DNA from: Bacteroidales bacterium
Lineage (GTDB): Bacteria; Bacteroidota; Bacteroidia; Bacteroidales; UBA932
Assembly (NCBI GenBank): GCA_024693285.1
Contig: JAILLE010000012.1
Span: 62,001 to 126,000 of the forward strand
Length of the DNA: 64,000 nucleotides
Direction of reading: 5' to 3'
Below the pieces are notes generated by a model. It had not been told where the DNA came from. It did not search any database and worked only from the letters and a program-made list of their open reading frames with translations. The position numbers and the translations under genes are program-made. Positions 35,161 to 43,602 of the stretch are shown here, piece by piece. How positions within the stretch are numbered: the first letter of the stretch is position 1; each line of letters opens with the position of its first letter.

Positions 35161-36505
35161 CGAATTTCTCTATTAACAAACGCTTTGTCTGCTCGACCTT
35201 CTCCTCAAGGAGGGAGTCTGAGGTGGCCTCGCAGATGAAACGGAGATAAGGCTCCGTGTTGGAAGGACGAATGTTGAACCACCAGTCCGGGAACTCAACC
35301 CTATATCCGTCGAAATCCATGGTGGCGGTAGGTGTCTCAATCGAGGTGAAATAGTCCCTGACCGCGTCCATCGCGCCTTTCTTGTCTTCTATACGGAAAT
35401 TGATCTCACCTGAATTCTTGTAACGAGCGATCCTGTTGATAAGCATGCTCAAGCTGACGCCGCGCATCTTCATCGCCGCTACTACCCTCAGAATCAACAT
35501 TGAGGCCAGAAGGCCGCTGTCGGAATAGAAGAAGTCACGGAAATAGTAGTGCCCGGCAAGCTCTCCGCCCCAGACACCATCCAACTCACGCAGCTTCTTC
35601 GCCGCGAAAGCGCGCCCGACCTTCCAGGTCTCCATCTGGCAACCCATCGGAGCCAGATATTCCCCGACCGCCTTGGAGCTGCGAATATCCTGAAGGACTA
35701 TCCCCTTCAGTCCCCTCTCCTCGACAAAGTAATGTCCTAAGACCGCGATCATGAGGTCAGGGGAAATGAACCTGCCCTCATCGTCCACGAACATGACCCT
35801 GTCAGCATCACCATCATAAATGACTCCCACATCGGCGCCGACTTCCCTGACAAGCTCCTGGAGAGGTTCCACATTCTTGGGAATCAGCGGGTTGGCCTCA
35901 TGGTTAGGGAAGGTTCCGTCAAGATCCTCGAAAATATATGTCGGCTCATCACCGAATATTTCCCTGGCATAAAGAGCTGCCATACCGTTGGAGAGGTCGA
36001 AAGCGATGTTCAGGCAAGAGTAATCGCCCTTGAACTTCATCAGGAAGTCGAGATAATCTTTATGAATATCCATCTCGACAACCTTACCCTTTACCGGAGC
36101 CGGAGGAGTGGGTCTGCCTGACTCAATCCATTCCTGAATCTGACCGAGACCGGAATCCAGGCCGACAGGGAGGGCGTTCTCCCGGGAAACTTTCATTCCG
36201 TTGTACTCCCTAGGGTTGTGGGAAGCGGTGATCTGGACCGAAGCCTTGAAACCATAGTTGGCCGTTCCGAAGTACACCATCGGAGTGGTGCTGAGGCCGA
36301 TGTCATATACGTCCGCACCGGCGTCGGTTATGCCTTTAAGCAGATATTCATGTACTTCCGGAGAAGACACCCTGCAATCCCTTCCGACAAGGACTTTGTC
36401 GGTCGAGAGAAGCTCAGGAAGAAAATAACCGACCTTGTAGGCCGTGTGGCGATCGAAATCCACATCGTAGATACCGCGTATGTCGTATGCGTGAAAAGCT
36501 CCCAT
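35147..36505 (-). CDS. Phosphomannomutase/phosphoglucomutase
   Basis: A protein of 452 residues of the alpha-D-phosphohexomutase family. Active-site Ser loop TASHNPREYNGMK, metal loop DGDADRVMF, sugar loop GGELAGHYYF, and phosphate loop RPSNTEPYLR are all present. It interconverts hexose 1- and 6-phosphates for glycan and lipopolysaccharide synthesis. It lies between def and the M23/LysM gene in one transcript. Confidence 0.93.
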   Translation of the reverse strand: MGAFHAYDIRGIYDVDFDRHTAYKVGYFLPELLSTDKVLVGRDCRVSSPEVHEYLLKGITDAGADVYDIGLSTTPMVYFGTANYGFKASVQITASHNPREYNGMKVSRENALPVGLDSGLGQIQEWIESGRPTPPAPVKGKVVEMDIHKDYLDFLMKFKGDYSCLNIAFDLSNGMAALYAREIFGDEPTYIFEDLDGTFPNHEANPLIPKNVEPLQELVREVGADVGVIYDGDADRVMFVDDEGRFISPDLMIAVLGHYFVEERGLKGIVLQDIRSSKAVGEYLAPMGCQMETWKVGRAFAAKKLRELDGVWGGELAGHYYFRDFFYSDSGLLASMLILRVVAAMKMRGVSLSMLINRIARYKNSGEINFRIEDKKGAMDAVRDYFTSIETPTATMDFDGYRVEFPDWWFNIRPSNTEPYLRFICEATSDSLLEEKVEQTKRLLIEKFDAKV

Positions 36506-36514
36506 GGTATTGTA

Positions 36515-37069
36515 TTATTTAATTTTAGTGGTATAACGGGCGGGGACCCTGCCCTTTGCTATATTTATCAATTTCTTGGATATTATCTTCTTGCGGATAG
36601 GCGGGACGTGGTCGACGAAAAGGTCACCGTCAAGATGGGACATCTCATGCTGGATCATCCTGCATGCGAACTTGTCGAAGGTCTCCGTCTTTTTCTCGAG
36701 ATTCTCGTCGTAGTACTCCACCGTCATGCTCTCGGGCCTGGAGACATCACAATAAATTCCGGGGATACTAAGGCAGCCCTCGGAATATGTGCACTTCTTC
36801 TCGCTTTCCTCAATGATCTCAGGATTAATCATCACCCTCGTGAACCCTTCCAGATAGGGATAGATGTCAGCCATATCCCTACCGTCCACGATCAAGACCC
36901 TGACGCTCTCCCCTATCTGGGGTGCGGCAAGACCGCAGCCTTCCGCCTTGGCCAAAGTGTCTTTGAGGTCAGTCACAAGGTTGTCGATATATTCCTTGCC
37001 GGAAAGATCCACCGGAACGGCGACTTCCCTCAACACCTCTGATCCAAAAAGATATATTGGTTTTACCAT
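36515..37069 (-). CDS. def: Peptide deformylase
   Basis: A protein of 184 residues with all three motifs: GCGLAAPQIG, EGCLSIPG (metal Cys) and QHEMSHLDG (HExxH). It removes the formyl group from new proteins. It begins 4 bp after ruvX. Confidence 0.96.
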   Translation of the reverse strand: MVKPIYLFGSEVLREVAVPVDLSGKEYIDNLVTDLKDTLAKAEGCGLAAPQIGESVRVLIVDGRDMADIYPYLEGFTRVMINPEIIEESEKKCTYSEGCLSIPGIYCDVSRPESMTVEYYDENLEKKTETFDKFACRMIQHEMSHLDGDLFVDHVPPIRKKIISKKLINIAKGRVPARYTTKIK

Positions 37070-37073
37070 AAAA

Positions 37074-37493
37074 TCAACCTTTGTTAGTCCTGTCTAAATA
37101 ACTCTGAAGGATAATAGCGGCGCTGATCCTGTCGACAGAATTCTTGTCACGCCTGTCTTTAGCCTTCATTCCACCGTCGATCATGGCCCTATGGGCAAGG
37201 ACCGAGGTGAACCTCTCGTCCTCGAGCGTAACCGGGATGGACGGGAACTGCTTCGCGAGATTCTTCAGGAAAGCGTCCACGTCCGCCGCAGCCTCGGACG
37301 GAGTATTGTCCATGTTCATCGGATAACCTACCACGAATCGGGCCACAGTCTCCTTTTCAGCATAATTTTTGAGATAATCTATTATCTTTGCAGCGGGAAC
37401 CGTGTCCAGGGGTGAGGCGAAGATTCCAAGCGGGTCGCATACCGCGACCCCGACGCGTTTGCGTCCGTAATCTATTCCTATAATCCTGTCCAT
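37074..37493 (-). CDS. ruvX: Putative Holliday junction resolvase (YqgF/RuvX)
   Basis: A protein of 139 residues. The RNase H-like fold shows GIDYGRKRVGVAV at the N-terminus, GYPMNMDN, EDERFTS and the C-terminal DRISAAIILQSYL with the acidic residues expected. Acts in rRNA processing or recombination. The promoter lies so close that the mRNA would have almost no leader. Confidence 0.93.
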   Translation of the reverse strand: MDRIIGIDYGRKRVGVAVCDPLGIFASPLDTVPAAKIIDYLKNYAEKETVARFVVGYPMNMDNTPSEAAADVDAFLKNLAKQFPSIPVTLEDERFTSVLAHRAMIDGGMKAKDRRDKNSVDRISAAIILQSYLDRTNKG

Positions 37494-37500
37494 GAACCGA

Positions 37501-37531
37501 CAAAGTTAACGAAAAAGACGTTCAAGTCAAA
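37501..37531 (-). promoter_or_regulatory. Promoter of the ruvX-def-mutase-M23 operon
   Basis: On the minus strand TTTG (37528-37531), 19 bp, TAACTTTG (37501-37508), a full consensus match. The -7 box ends 8 bp before the ruvX ATG, pointing to a leaderless or near-leaderless message. Confidence 0.72.
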
Positions 37532-37536
37532 ATTAT

Positions 37537-38391
37537 ATGTCTAAAGACAAGAAACATACCCCCACAAGGAACTACCGGCTCACCGTGGTTGATGACGACA
37601 CCCACGACCAGTTGTGGGTGAGGAAATTCACCAAGTTGAACCTGGTGATCTGGATCATTACCGCCGTGGTCGTCACATTGGCGTTGTTCTGGTGTCTTGT
37701 TGCCTTGACACCCGTCAAGACCCTTATTCCAGGCTATCCTGACGCAAGGACCAAGCACGACGCGATCCAAAATGCGATAAGGATTGACTCCCTGGAGAAC
37801 GTGATATCGAGATGGGAGCTATATTCAGAGAATCTCCGTAGGGTCGTCGACGGGGAAGCTCCACTGAAGATCGACAGCATTATGGAGGCACGCTCCAAGG
37901 AGAAGGAAATGACAGAGAAAGATCGCAAGGAGCTAGCCGCCAAGGACTCCCTTCTCCGCAAGGAAGTGGCGGCCGAGGACCGGTTCGACATAGCCTCAGG
38001 CAGCCCAAAGACTCTTCCGATCGAAGGAATGCACTTCTTTACTCCTCTCAAGGGGGTCATCTCTCAAGGATATGACAAAGCCCTCCATCCGTACATAGAT
38101 ATCACCGCACCGGGCAACTCGGTTGTTATGTCCGTGCTGGACGGCACGGTCATCTCCGCAGGTTGGACAGATGAGGAGGGTTACACCATCCGCATCCAGC
38201 ACGACGGCGATATCATCTCTGTCTACAAGCACAACCAAAAGCTCACTAAGAAGACCGGAGACAAAGTCACAGCCGGGACTCCGATAGCCATTGTGGGAGG
38301 CACGGGGAGCACTGCGGAAGGAGACCACCTCCATTTCGAGCTTTGGCACAAGGGAGAGGCTGTGGATCCCACAAAATATATCAGTTTCTGA
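37537..38391 (+). CDS. Membrane-anchored M23-family peptidase-like protein
   Basis: A protein of 284 residues. One membrane segment (about residues 40-62) follows a cytoplasmic basic stretch; then comes a helical, charged region (residues 95-145) and a C-terminal M23 domain with HPYIDI (HxxxD) and GDHLHFE. It therefore sits in the inner membrane with its domain in the periplasm, like the envelope peptidases or their regulators. It is divergent from ruvX and overlaps dxr by 1 bp. Confidence 0.88.
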   Translation: MSKDKKHTPTRNYRLTVVDDDTHDQLWVRKFTKLNLVIWIITAVVVTLALFWCLVALTPVKTLIPGYPDARTKHDAIQNAIRIDSLENVISRWELYSENLRRVVDGEAPLKIDSIMEARSKEKEMTEKDRKELAAKDSLLRKEVAAEDRFDIASGSPKTLPIEGMHFFTPLKGVISQGYDKALHPYIDITAPGNSVVMSVLDGTVISAGWTDEEGYTIRIQHDGDIISVYKHNQKLTKKTGDKVTAGTPIAIVGGTGSTAEGDHLHFELWHKGEAVDPTKYISF

Positions 38392-39563
38392 TGGAGAAGA
38401 GAAGAATAGCCATACTCGGATCCACGGGATCCATCGGAAGACAGACTCTGGATGTGATCCGGGAGCATCCGGACTTGTTCGAGGTTGAGCTGCTCACCTG
38501 CAACAGCAGTTTCGTCACCATCGCCGCCCAGGCCAGGGAGTTCGACGCCAACAATGTCGTCATCTGTGACGAGACCCGGTACAAAGAGCTTTCGGATGCC
38601 TTGGAAGACACTGACACTAAAGTCTTTGCTGGCATGAAATCAGTCTGTGACCTGGTCACTTCGGACAGGGTCGATATAGTAGTCGCCTCAATGGTGGGAT
38701 TCAGCGGGTTGGCCCCGACTATCGCGGCTTTGAAAGCAGGTAAAGTGATAGCTCTCGCCAATAAGGAGACCCTTGTCGCCGCCGGATCGATAGTGATGGG
38801 GCTGTCCCGAAAATACAATGCTCCGATACTGCCTGTCGACTCTGAGCACTCGGCTATATTCCAGTGTCTGCTCGCCGCCCAGGGAAACAAGGTCAGCAAG
38901 ATTCACCTGACCGCCTCCGGAGGCCCGTTCAGGACTTGGGACAAGGAGAAGATAGCGGCCGCCACGAAGGATATGGCACTGAAGCATCCCAATTGGAGCA
39001 TGGGCTCCAAGATAACGATAGACTCCGCCACGATGATGAACAAGGGCTTCGAAGTCATCGAGGCCAGGTGGCTGTTCAACACCCCTGTGGACAAGATCCA
39101 TGTGGTAGTCCACCCGGAATCCGTGATCCACTCCATGGTCGAATTCGAGGACGGGGCGGTAATCGCCCAGATGGCCTCCCCAGACATGCGGGAACCTATC
39201 CAGTTCGCCATCGGTTTCCCTGAAAGGCTGCCCTTGGGCAACAAGAAACTGGATTTCGCCGCCCTTGGGACCCTTTCTTTCTATGAACCGGACCTGGACA
39301 AATTCCCCGCTCTTGGATTGGCTTTCAAGGCTATTGAAAAAGGTGGGAATATTCCTTGCGCCCTCAACGCCGCCAACGAATCCGCCGTCGCGGCCTACCT
39401 GAAAGATAAGATTCCTTTCTACGGTATCTCCGATGTGGTCGGGGAATGCATGGAGAGAATCCACTATATAGCCGAGCCGACGATAGACGACATATTCGAG
39501 ACCAACAAGCAGGCCCGTTCCATGGCCGACGAGATCATTGTCTCAATGGGGAAAAAAGCCTGA
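38391..39563 (+). CDS. dxr: 1-deoxy-D-xylulose 5-phosphate reductoisomerase
   Basis: The ATG at 38391 overlaps the previous stop (TGATG) and gives 390 residues; an in-frame ATG at 38343 would lie inside the peptidase gene. The NADPH-binding GSTGSIGRQTLDV, LANKETLVAAG, the metal and substrate loops PVDSEHSAIFQ and HPESVIHSMVEFEDGA are intact. Second step of the non-mevalonate isoprenoid pathway. Confidence 0.97.
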   Translation: MEKRRIAILGSTGSIGRQTLDVIREHPDLFEVELLTCNSSFVTIAAQAREFDANNVVICDETRYKELSDALEDTDTKVFAGMKSVCDLVTSDRVDIVVASMVGFSGLAPTIAALKAGKVIALANKETLVAAGSIVMGLSRKYNAPILPVDSEHSAIFQCLLAAQGNKVSKIHLTASGGPFRTWDKEKIAAATKDMALKHPNWSMGSKITIDSATMMNKGFEVIEARWLFNTPVDKIHVVVHPESVIHSMVEFEDGAVIAQMASPDMREPIQFAIGFPERLPLGNKKLDFAALGTLSFYEPDLDKFPALGLAFKAIEKGGNIPCALNAANESAVAAYLKDKIPFYGISDVVGECMERIHYIAEPTIDDIFETNKQARSMADEIIVSMGKKA

Positions 39564-39569
39564 CGCGCC

Positions 39570-40907
39570 ATGGATGTTTTGATGAAAATCCTTCAAGTGA
39601 TCCTGGCACTGTCGGTGCTGATCATTATCCACGAGTTCGGTCATTTCACTTTCGCCAAGCTATTCGGGATCAGGGTGGAGAAATTCTACCTGTTCTTTGA
39701 TATTTCCGACAAGAAGCTTTTCAGTACAAAGGGACGCTTCTTCACCAAGTTGTTCCCTAAAGCGAAGGACTGGGAGACTGAATATGGCATCGGTTGGCTT
39801 CCCCTTGGAGGCTATTGCAAGATAAGCGGAATGATCGATGAGAGCATGGACACAGAGGCCCTCAAAAAGGAACCACAACCCTGGGAATTCCGCACAAAAC
39901 CGGCTTGGCAGAGGCTTCTGGTAATGGTCGGCGGTGTTCTGTACAACTTCATATTCGCCATATTGTGTTACATAGCCATCATGGCGATATGGGGCAGTTC
40001 TTATATCAAGAACGAAGGAAGCAAAATCTACCCTGATGCCCTCGCTATCGATATGGGTTTCAAGGCCGGCGACGAGATCCTGAGGATGGACGATTATGTG
40101 CCCGAGAACTTCGGGATGCTCCAGGCGGACCTGGCCCGAAGGAATATTCACAAAGTGGTCGTCCTCAGGGATGGGGACACTGTTGATGTCTATATCGACC
40201 ACTCGAAGATCGGAGAGGTTCTCAATTCCCCCGGGATGTTCGACCTGGCCATTCCATTCGTGATAGATTCAGTGATGAGCGGCTCCCCGAATGTCGGTGC
40301 GGGGCTTTTGAGAGGCGACCGGATAGTTGCCCTGGACAGCGTCAGCACTCCGTTCATCCAAGACATGAAGGCTTATCTAGCCAATGTGCCAGGTGATTCT
40401 GTCACGGCCCACATTCTTCGTGGGATTGACACCCTCGCTATCCCTGTACTGGTCGACTCGGAAGGAAGGATCGGGGTATATACCCAAGTACCCTCATACA
40501 CAACAAAGACATATTCAGTGCTCCAGGCTATTCCCGCCGGGTTCGACCTCACTTTCGAGACCATCGGAGGCTATCTGCGGGATCTCAAGCTTGTGGCATC
40601 GCCCAGCACTGAGGCATATAAGTCTGTGGGCAGCTTTATCGCTATAGGTCAAGTGTTTCCGTCCACATGGGACTGGTTCCGCTTCCTTCATATCCTGGCT
40701 TTGCTCTCAATCATGCTCGGCGTGATGAATTTGCTCCCGATTCCGGCTCTGGACGGCGGCCATATAGTCTTCTGCCTTTACGAGATGCTTACCGGGCGCA
40801 AGCCGAGCGACAAGTTCCTGGAAGTGGCGCAGATAATAGGCATGATCCTGCTGATGCTGCTGATGATACTGGCCTTCGGGAACGACATCCGCCGTCTGTT
40901 CCACTAA
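39570..40907 (+). CDS. rseP: RIP metalloprotease (RseP/S2P family)
   Basis: A protein of 445 residues. The zinc site is HEFGHF in the first membrane helix and the second motif is NLLPIPALDGGH near the C-terminus. Between them lie PDZ-like domains (residues 145-330). It cuts membrane-anchored regulators inside the membrane. Six bp after dxr, as is common in this phylum. Confidence 0.95.
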   Translation: MDVLMKILQVILALSVLIIIHEFGHFTFAKLFGIRVEKFYLFFDISDKKLFSTKGRFFTKLFPKAKDWETEYGIGWLPLGGYCKISGMIDESMDTEALKKEPQPWEFRTKPAWQRLLVMVGGVLYNFIFAILCYIAIMAIWGSSYIKNEGSKIYPDALAIDMGFKAGDEILRMDDYVPENFGMLQADLARRNIHKVVVLRDGDTVDVYIDHSKIGEVLNSPGMFDLAIPFVIDSVMSGSPNVGAGLLRGDRIVALDSVSTPFIQDMKAYLANVPGDSVTAHILRGIDTLAIPVLVDSEGRIGVYTQVPSYTTKTYSVLQAIPAGFDLTFETIGGYLRDLKLVASPSTEAYKSVGSFIAIGQVFPSTWDWFRFLHILALLSIMLGVMNLLPIPALDGGHIVFCLYEMLTGRKPSDKFLEVAQIIGMILLMLLMILAFGNDIRRLFH

Positions 40908-40915
40908 TATTTTTC

Positions 40916-40946
40916 ATTGTAATTTCCGTGGAAATGTTTAAATTCG
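40916..40946 (+). promoter_or_regulatory. Promoter of the PurF-like gene
   Basis: ATTG (40916-40919), 19 bp, TAAATTCG (40939-40946), each one mismatch from consensus. A small palindrome (TCCTTTCGAAGGA, 40953-40965) lies in the leader. Confidence 0.4.
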
Positions 40947-40986
40947 CCTTTCCTTTCGAAGGACGGATTTAACAAATATATTTTCC

Positions 40987-42414
40987 ATGGGAGGTTTCTT
41001 CGGAACTATTTCAAAACGGGAGTGTGCCACCGACCTTTTCTACGGCACAGATTACAACAGCCATCTTGGGACCCGCCGCGGCGGTCTCGCGACCTTCGAC
41101 CCTGAGCGGGGATTCATGAGAGGCATCCACAGCCTTGAGAACGGATATTTCCGCAGCCGGTTTGAGGATGAGCTCAGCAAGTTCACGGGCAATTCCGGAA
41201 TCGGAATCATCAGCGACACCGATGCTCAGCCAATGCTGGTCAACTCCCATCTCGGGAGGTTTGCCCTCGTCACTGTGGCCAGGGTCGGCAATGCCGAAGC
41301 TCTCGCAAAAAAGTTCCTCGATGAAGGAATGTACCTTACTGAGTTCAGCAGCGGGAAAATCAACATTACCGAGCTTGTAAGCCTGCTTATAGTAAGGGGA
41401 AAAACCTTTGTGGAAGGCATTGAGAACGTGTTCCGGGAGGTCAAAGGATCCTGCTCGATGCTGATCCTGACCGAGGATGGTATCATCGCCGCCAGGGACG
41501 CTTGGGGACGCACCCCTATCGCCATCGGTTCCAAGGACGGAGCCATGGCTGTCAGCTCGGAGAGCTCAGCTTTCGCGAATCTTGGATTCACAACTGACCG
41601 ATTCGTCGGACCAGGCGAAATCGTTCGCCTGAGGGCGGATGGAATCGAACAGCTGAGGGCGCCGAATCCTCGCAAGCAGATATGCTCATTCCTATGGATA
41701 TATTACGGTTTCCCGACATCCTGCTATGACGGGAAGAATGTCGAGGAAGCCAGGTTCGCAAGCGGAAAGGAGATGGGAGAGCATGATGATATCGATGTCG
41801 ACTGCGCTTGTGGCGTTCCGGATAGCGGGATCGGCATGGCGGTCGGCTTCGCTGCCGGCCACAAGGTTCCTTACATGCGCACCATAGCTAAATACACCCC
41901 GACATGGTCCAGGTCATTTATGCCTTCATATCAGAGCATGAGGGATCTTGTCGCTAAGATGAAGCTTATCCATAATGTGGATATGCTCAAGGGCAAAAAA
42001 GTTCTATTCTGCGACGACAGCATTGTCCGCGGCACACAGCTCCGGGACAACACCCGCCAGCTCCATGAGAGCGGAGCCAAAGAGATTCACATGCGTATCT
42101 CCTGCCCTCCCCTCGTGTTCGGATGCCCCTTCCTCAACTTCTCAACGAGCAAAACTGAGATGGAGCTGATCACCCGCAGGATCATCGGACAATTCGAAGG
42201 AGACCCCGACAAGAATGTTGAGAAATACACAGACTCGACCACTCCGGAATATGCCCGCATGGTAGATGAGATCGCCCGGCAGCTGAATCTCGACTCCTTG
42301 AAATTCAACACGATCGAGACTCTTGTCAAGAGTATCGGACTTCCTCGGGAGGACCTTTGCCTCCACTGCTTCGACGGCTCGTCAGCCTTCACTCTCGAAG
42401 AAGAGAACAAATAA
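40987..42414 (+). CDS. Amidophosphoribosyltransferase paralogue lacking the N-terminal Cys
   Basis: A protein of 475 residues with the class II glutamine amidotransferase and phosphoribosyltransferase domains of PurF. The start reads MGGFFGTI where active enzymes have MCGI, so the glutaminase nucleophile is missing. RGG, the 'NSHLGRFALVTV' strand and, in the C-terminal half, the PRPP loop LFCDDSIVRGTQ are retained. I recall a conserved Bacteroides paralogue with the same MGGFFGT start, so this is probably not damage. It may use free ammonia, or be regulatory. The next gene begins at once at 42415. Confidence 0.85.
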   Translation: MGGFFGTISKRECATDLFYGTDYNSHLGTRRGGLATFDPERGFMRGIHSLENGYFRSRFEDELSKFTGNSGIGIISDTDAQPMLVNSHLGRFALVTVARVGNAEALAKKFLDEGMYLTEFSSGKINITELVSLLIVRGKTFVEGIENVFREVKGSCSMLILTEDGIIAARDAWGRTPIAIGSKDGAMAVSSESSAFANLGFTTDRFVGPGEIVRLRADGIEQLRAPNPRKQICSFLWIYYGFPTSCYDGKNVEEARFASGKEMGEHDDIDVDCACGVPDSGIGMAVGFAAGHKVPYMRTIAKYTPTWSRSFMPSYQSMRDLVAKMKLIHNVDMLKGKKVLFCDDSIVRGTQLRDNTRQLHESGAKEIHMRISCPPLVFGCPFLNFSTSKTEMELITRRIIGQFEGDPDKNVEKYTDSTTPEYARMVDEIARQLNLDSLKFNTIETLVKSIGLPREDLCLHCFDGSSAFTLEEENK

Positions 42415-43602
42415 ATGAAAGCCTTTTTCCTCGCCTTCATGGTGGTGGTATTCGCCACCACTTTCTATGTCGCCTGGCATATTTGGAGGCTGGTTCCGTC
42501 CGGATGGTTCCTAAGGCTCGTGATAGTAGGACTGTTCCTGGCTTGGATGGCGAGTTTCTTCATAGGGTTCGCCTTCTTGGAGAGGGTCCCGTACAGGGCG
42601 GCCATTCCCCTTTATCAGATTGGAAACACTTGGTTGATAGCGTTTTTGTACTTGGCCCTGGCCTTCATAATCCTGGATTTCCTGTCTCTCTGCCATCTTC
42701 TTCCAAAGGGCTTCCTAAAAGAGTCCTGGACTGTACTTGGCGCAATCGCCGGAGCGGTTACCCTGCTTTTGTTCTCGGGAGGTATACACTATCACAATAA
42801 GCACCGGGAAGAGTTGACACTAGAGACTTCAAAACCTCTGGAGAAGCCCTTAACGGTGGTTCTCGCCAGCGATCTCCATCTCGGCTATCACAACCGCAAG
42901 GCTGAGTTGGGCAGGTGGATAGACCTGTTCAACGCCGAGAGTCCGGATCTGGTACTGATCGGCGGGGATATTATCGACAGGAGCCTGAGACCGGTCATCA
43001 GAGACAACTATGCCTCGGAGTTCAAGAGGCTTTCCGCTCCGATCTGGACCGTCCTTGGGAACCATGAATATTACAGCGATGTCGAAGGCTCTGAGAAGTT
43101 TTTCAAGGATGCTGGAATCAGCTTGTTGAAAGACAGTTACATCGACACTCTCGGCATCCGCGTCGTAGGCCGGAACGACCGTTCCTACCCCAGCCGGCCG
43201 GCACTCTGGGAGATTTTGCGGCAAAGCGAAAATGCAGATGTCTCAGGTTCTGAGGGAAGCCTGCCACAGGCGAGCATTTACCCAGATAGGGCGCGAAGCG
43301 CAGCGAGCCTGGGGCAGGGCTTTCCTCAGACCGAGCCCTTCACGATTCTGCTGGACCACCAGCCTTATAATCTGGAGGAAGCCGAGGAAGCCGGAATCGA
43401 CTTCCAGTTCAGCGGCCACACCCACCGAGGCCAAGTCTGGCCGATCTCCTGGATCACTGACGCCATGTACGAGAAAGCCTGGGGCCATCACCAGCGTGGC
43501 GCGACTAACTATTATGTCAGCTCAGGTCTAGGAATATGGGGCGCCAAGATCCGAATAGGCACCCGCTCTGAATACCTTGTGCTTCACATCAACAGCAAAT
43601 AA
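42415..43602 (+). CDS. Membrane metallophosphoesterase with an in-frame repeat insertion
   Basis: A protein of 395 residues. Four N-terminal membrane segments precede a calcineurin-like phosphoesterase domain: ASDLHLGY, GGDIIDR, GNHEYY, DHQPYN and SGHTHRGQ. This is the YaeI/LpxH-like layout, acting at the membrane on an unknown phosphodiester (lipid or nucleotide). Residues 278-305, before DHQP, are encoded by repeat C and have no counterpart in the family. It abuts the PurF-like gene and converges with the LABN-CtlX gene, overlapping it by 14 bp. Confidence 0.85.
   Translation: MKAFFLAFMVVVFATTFYVAWHIWRLVPSGWFLRLVIVGLFLAWMASFFIGFAFLERVPYRAAIPLYQIGNTWLIAFLYLALAFIILDFLSLCHLLPKGFLKESWTVLGAIAGAVTLLLFSGGIHYHNKHREELTLETSKPLEKPLTVVLASDLHLGYHNRKAELGRWIDLFNAESPDLVLIGGDIIDRSLRPVIRDNYASEFKRLSAPIWTVLGNHEYYSDVEGSEKFFKDAGISLLKDSYIDTLGIRVVGRNDRSYPSRPALWEILRQSENADVSGSEGSLPQASIYPDRARSAASLGQGFPQTEPFTILLDHQPYNLEEAEEAGIDFQFSGHTHRGQVWPISWITDAMYEKAWGHHQRGATNYYVSSGLGIWGAKIRIGTRSEYLVLHINSK
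43249..43330. repeat. Structured repeat C, copy 2, inside the phosphoesterase
   Basis: The arms (43249-43271 and 43307-43330) pair with one indel and two mismatches around a core (43274-43306) that shares 28 of 33 bases with copy 1 in citG. Read in frame it encodes SIYPDRARSAAS. Confidence 0.8.

Noticed and set aside
38343..38390. Longer dxr with 16 extra N-terminal residues
   Set aside because: The extra part lies inside the M23 gene in another frame; the family starts at MEKRRIAILGSTG.
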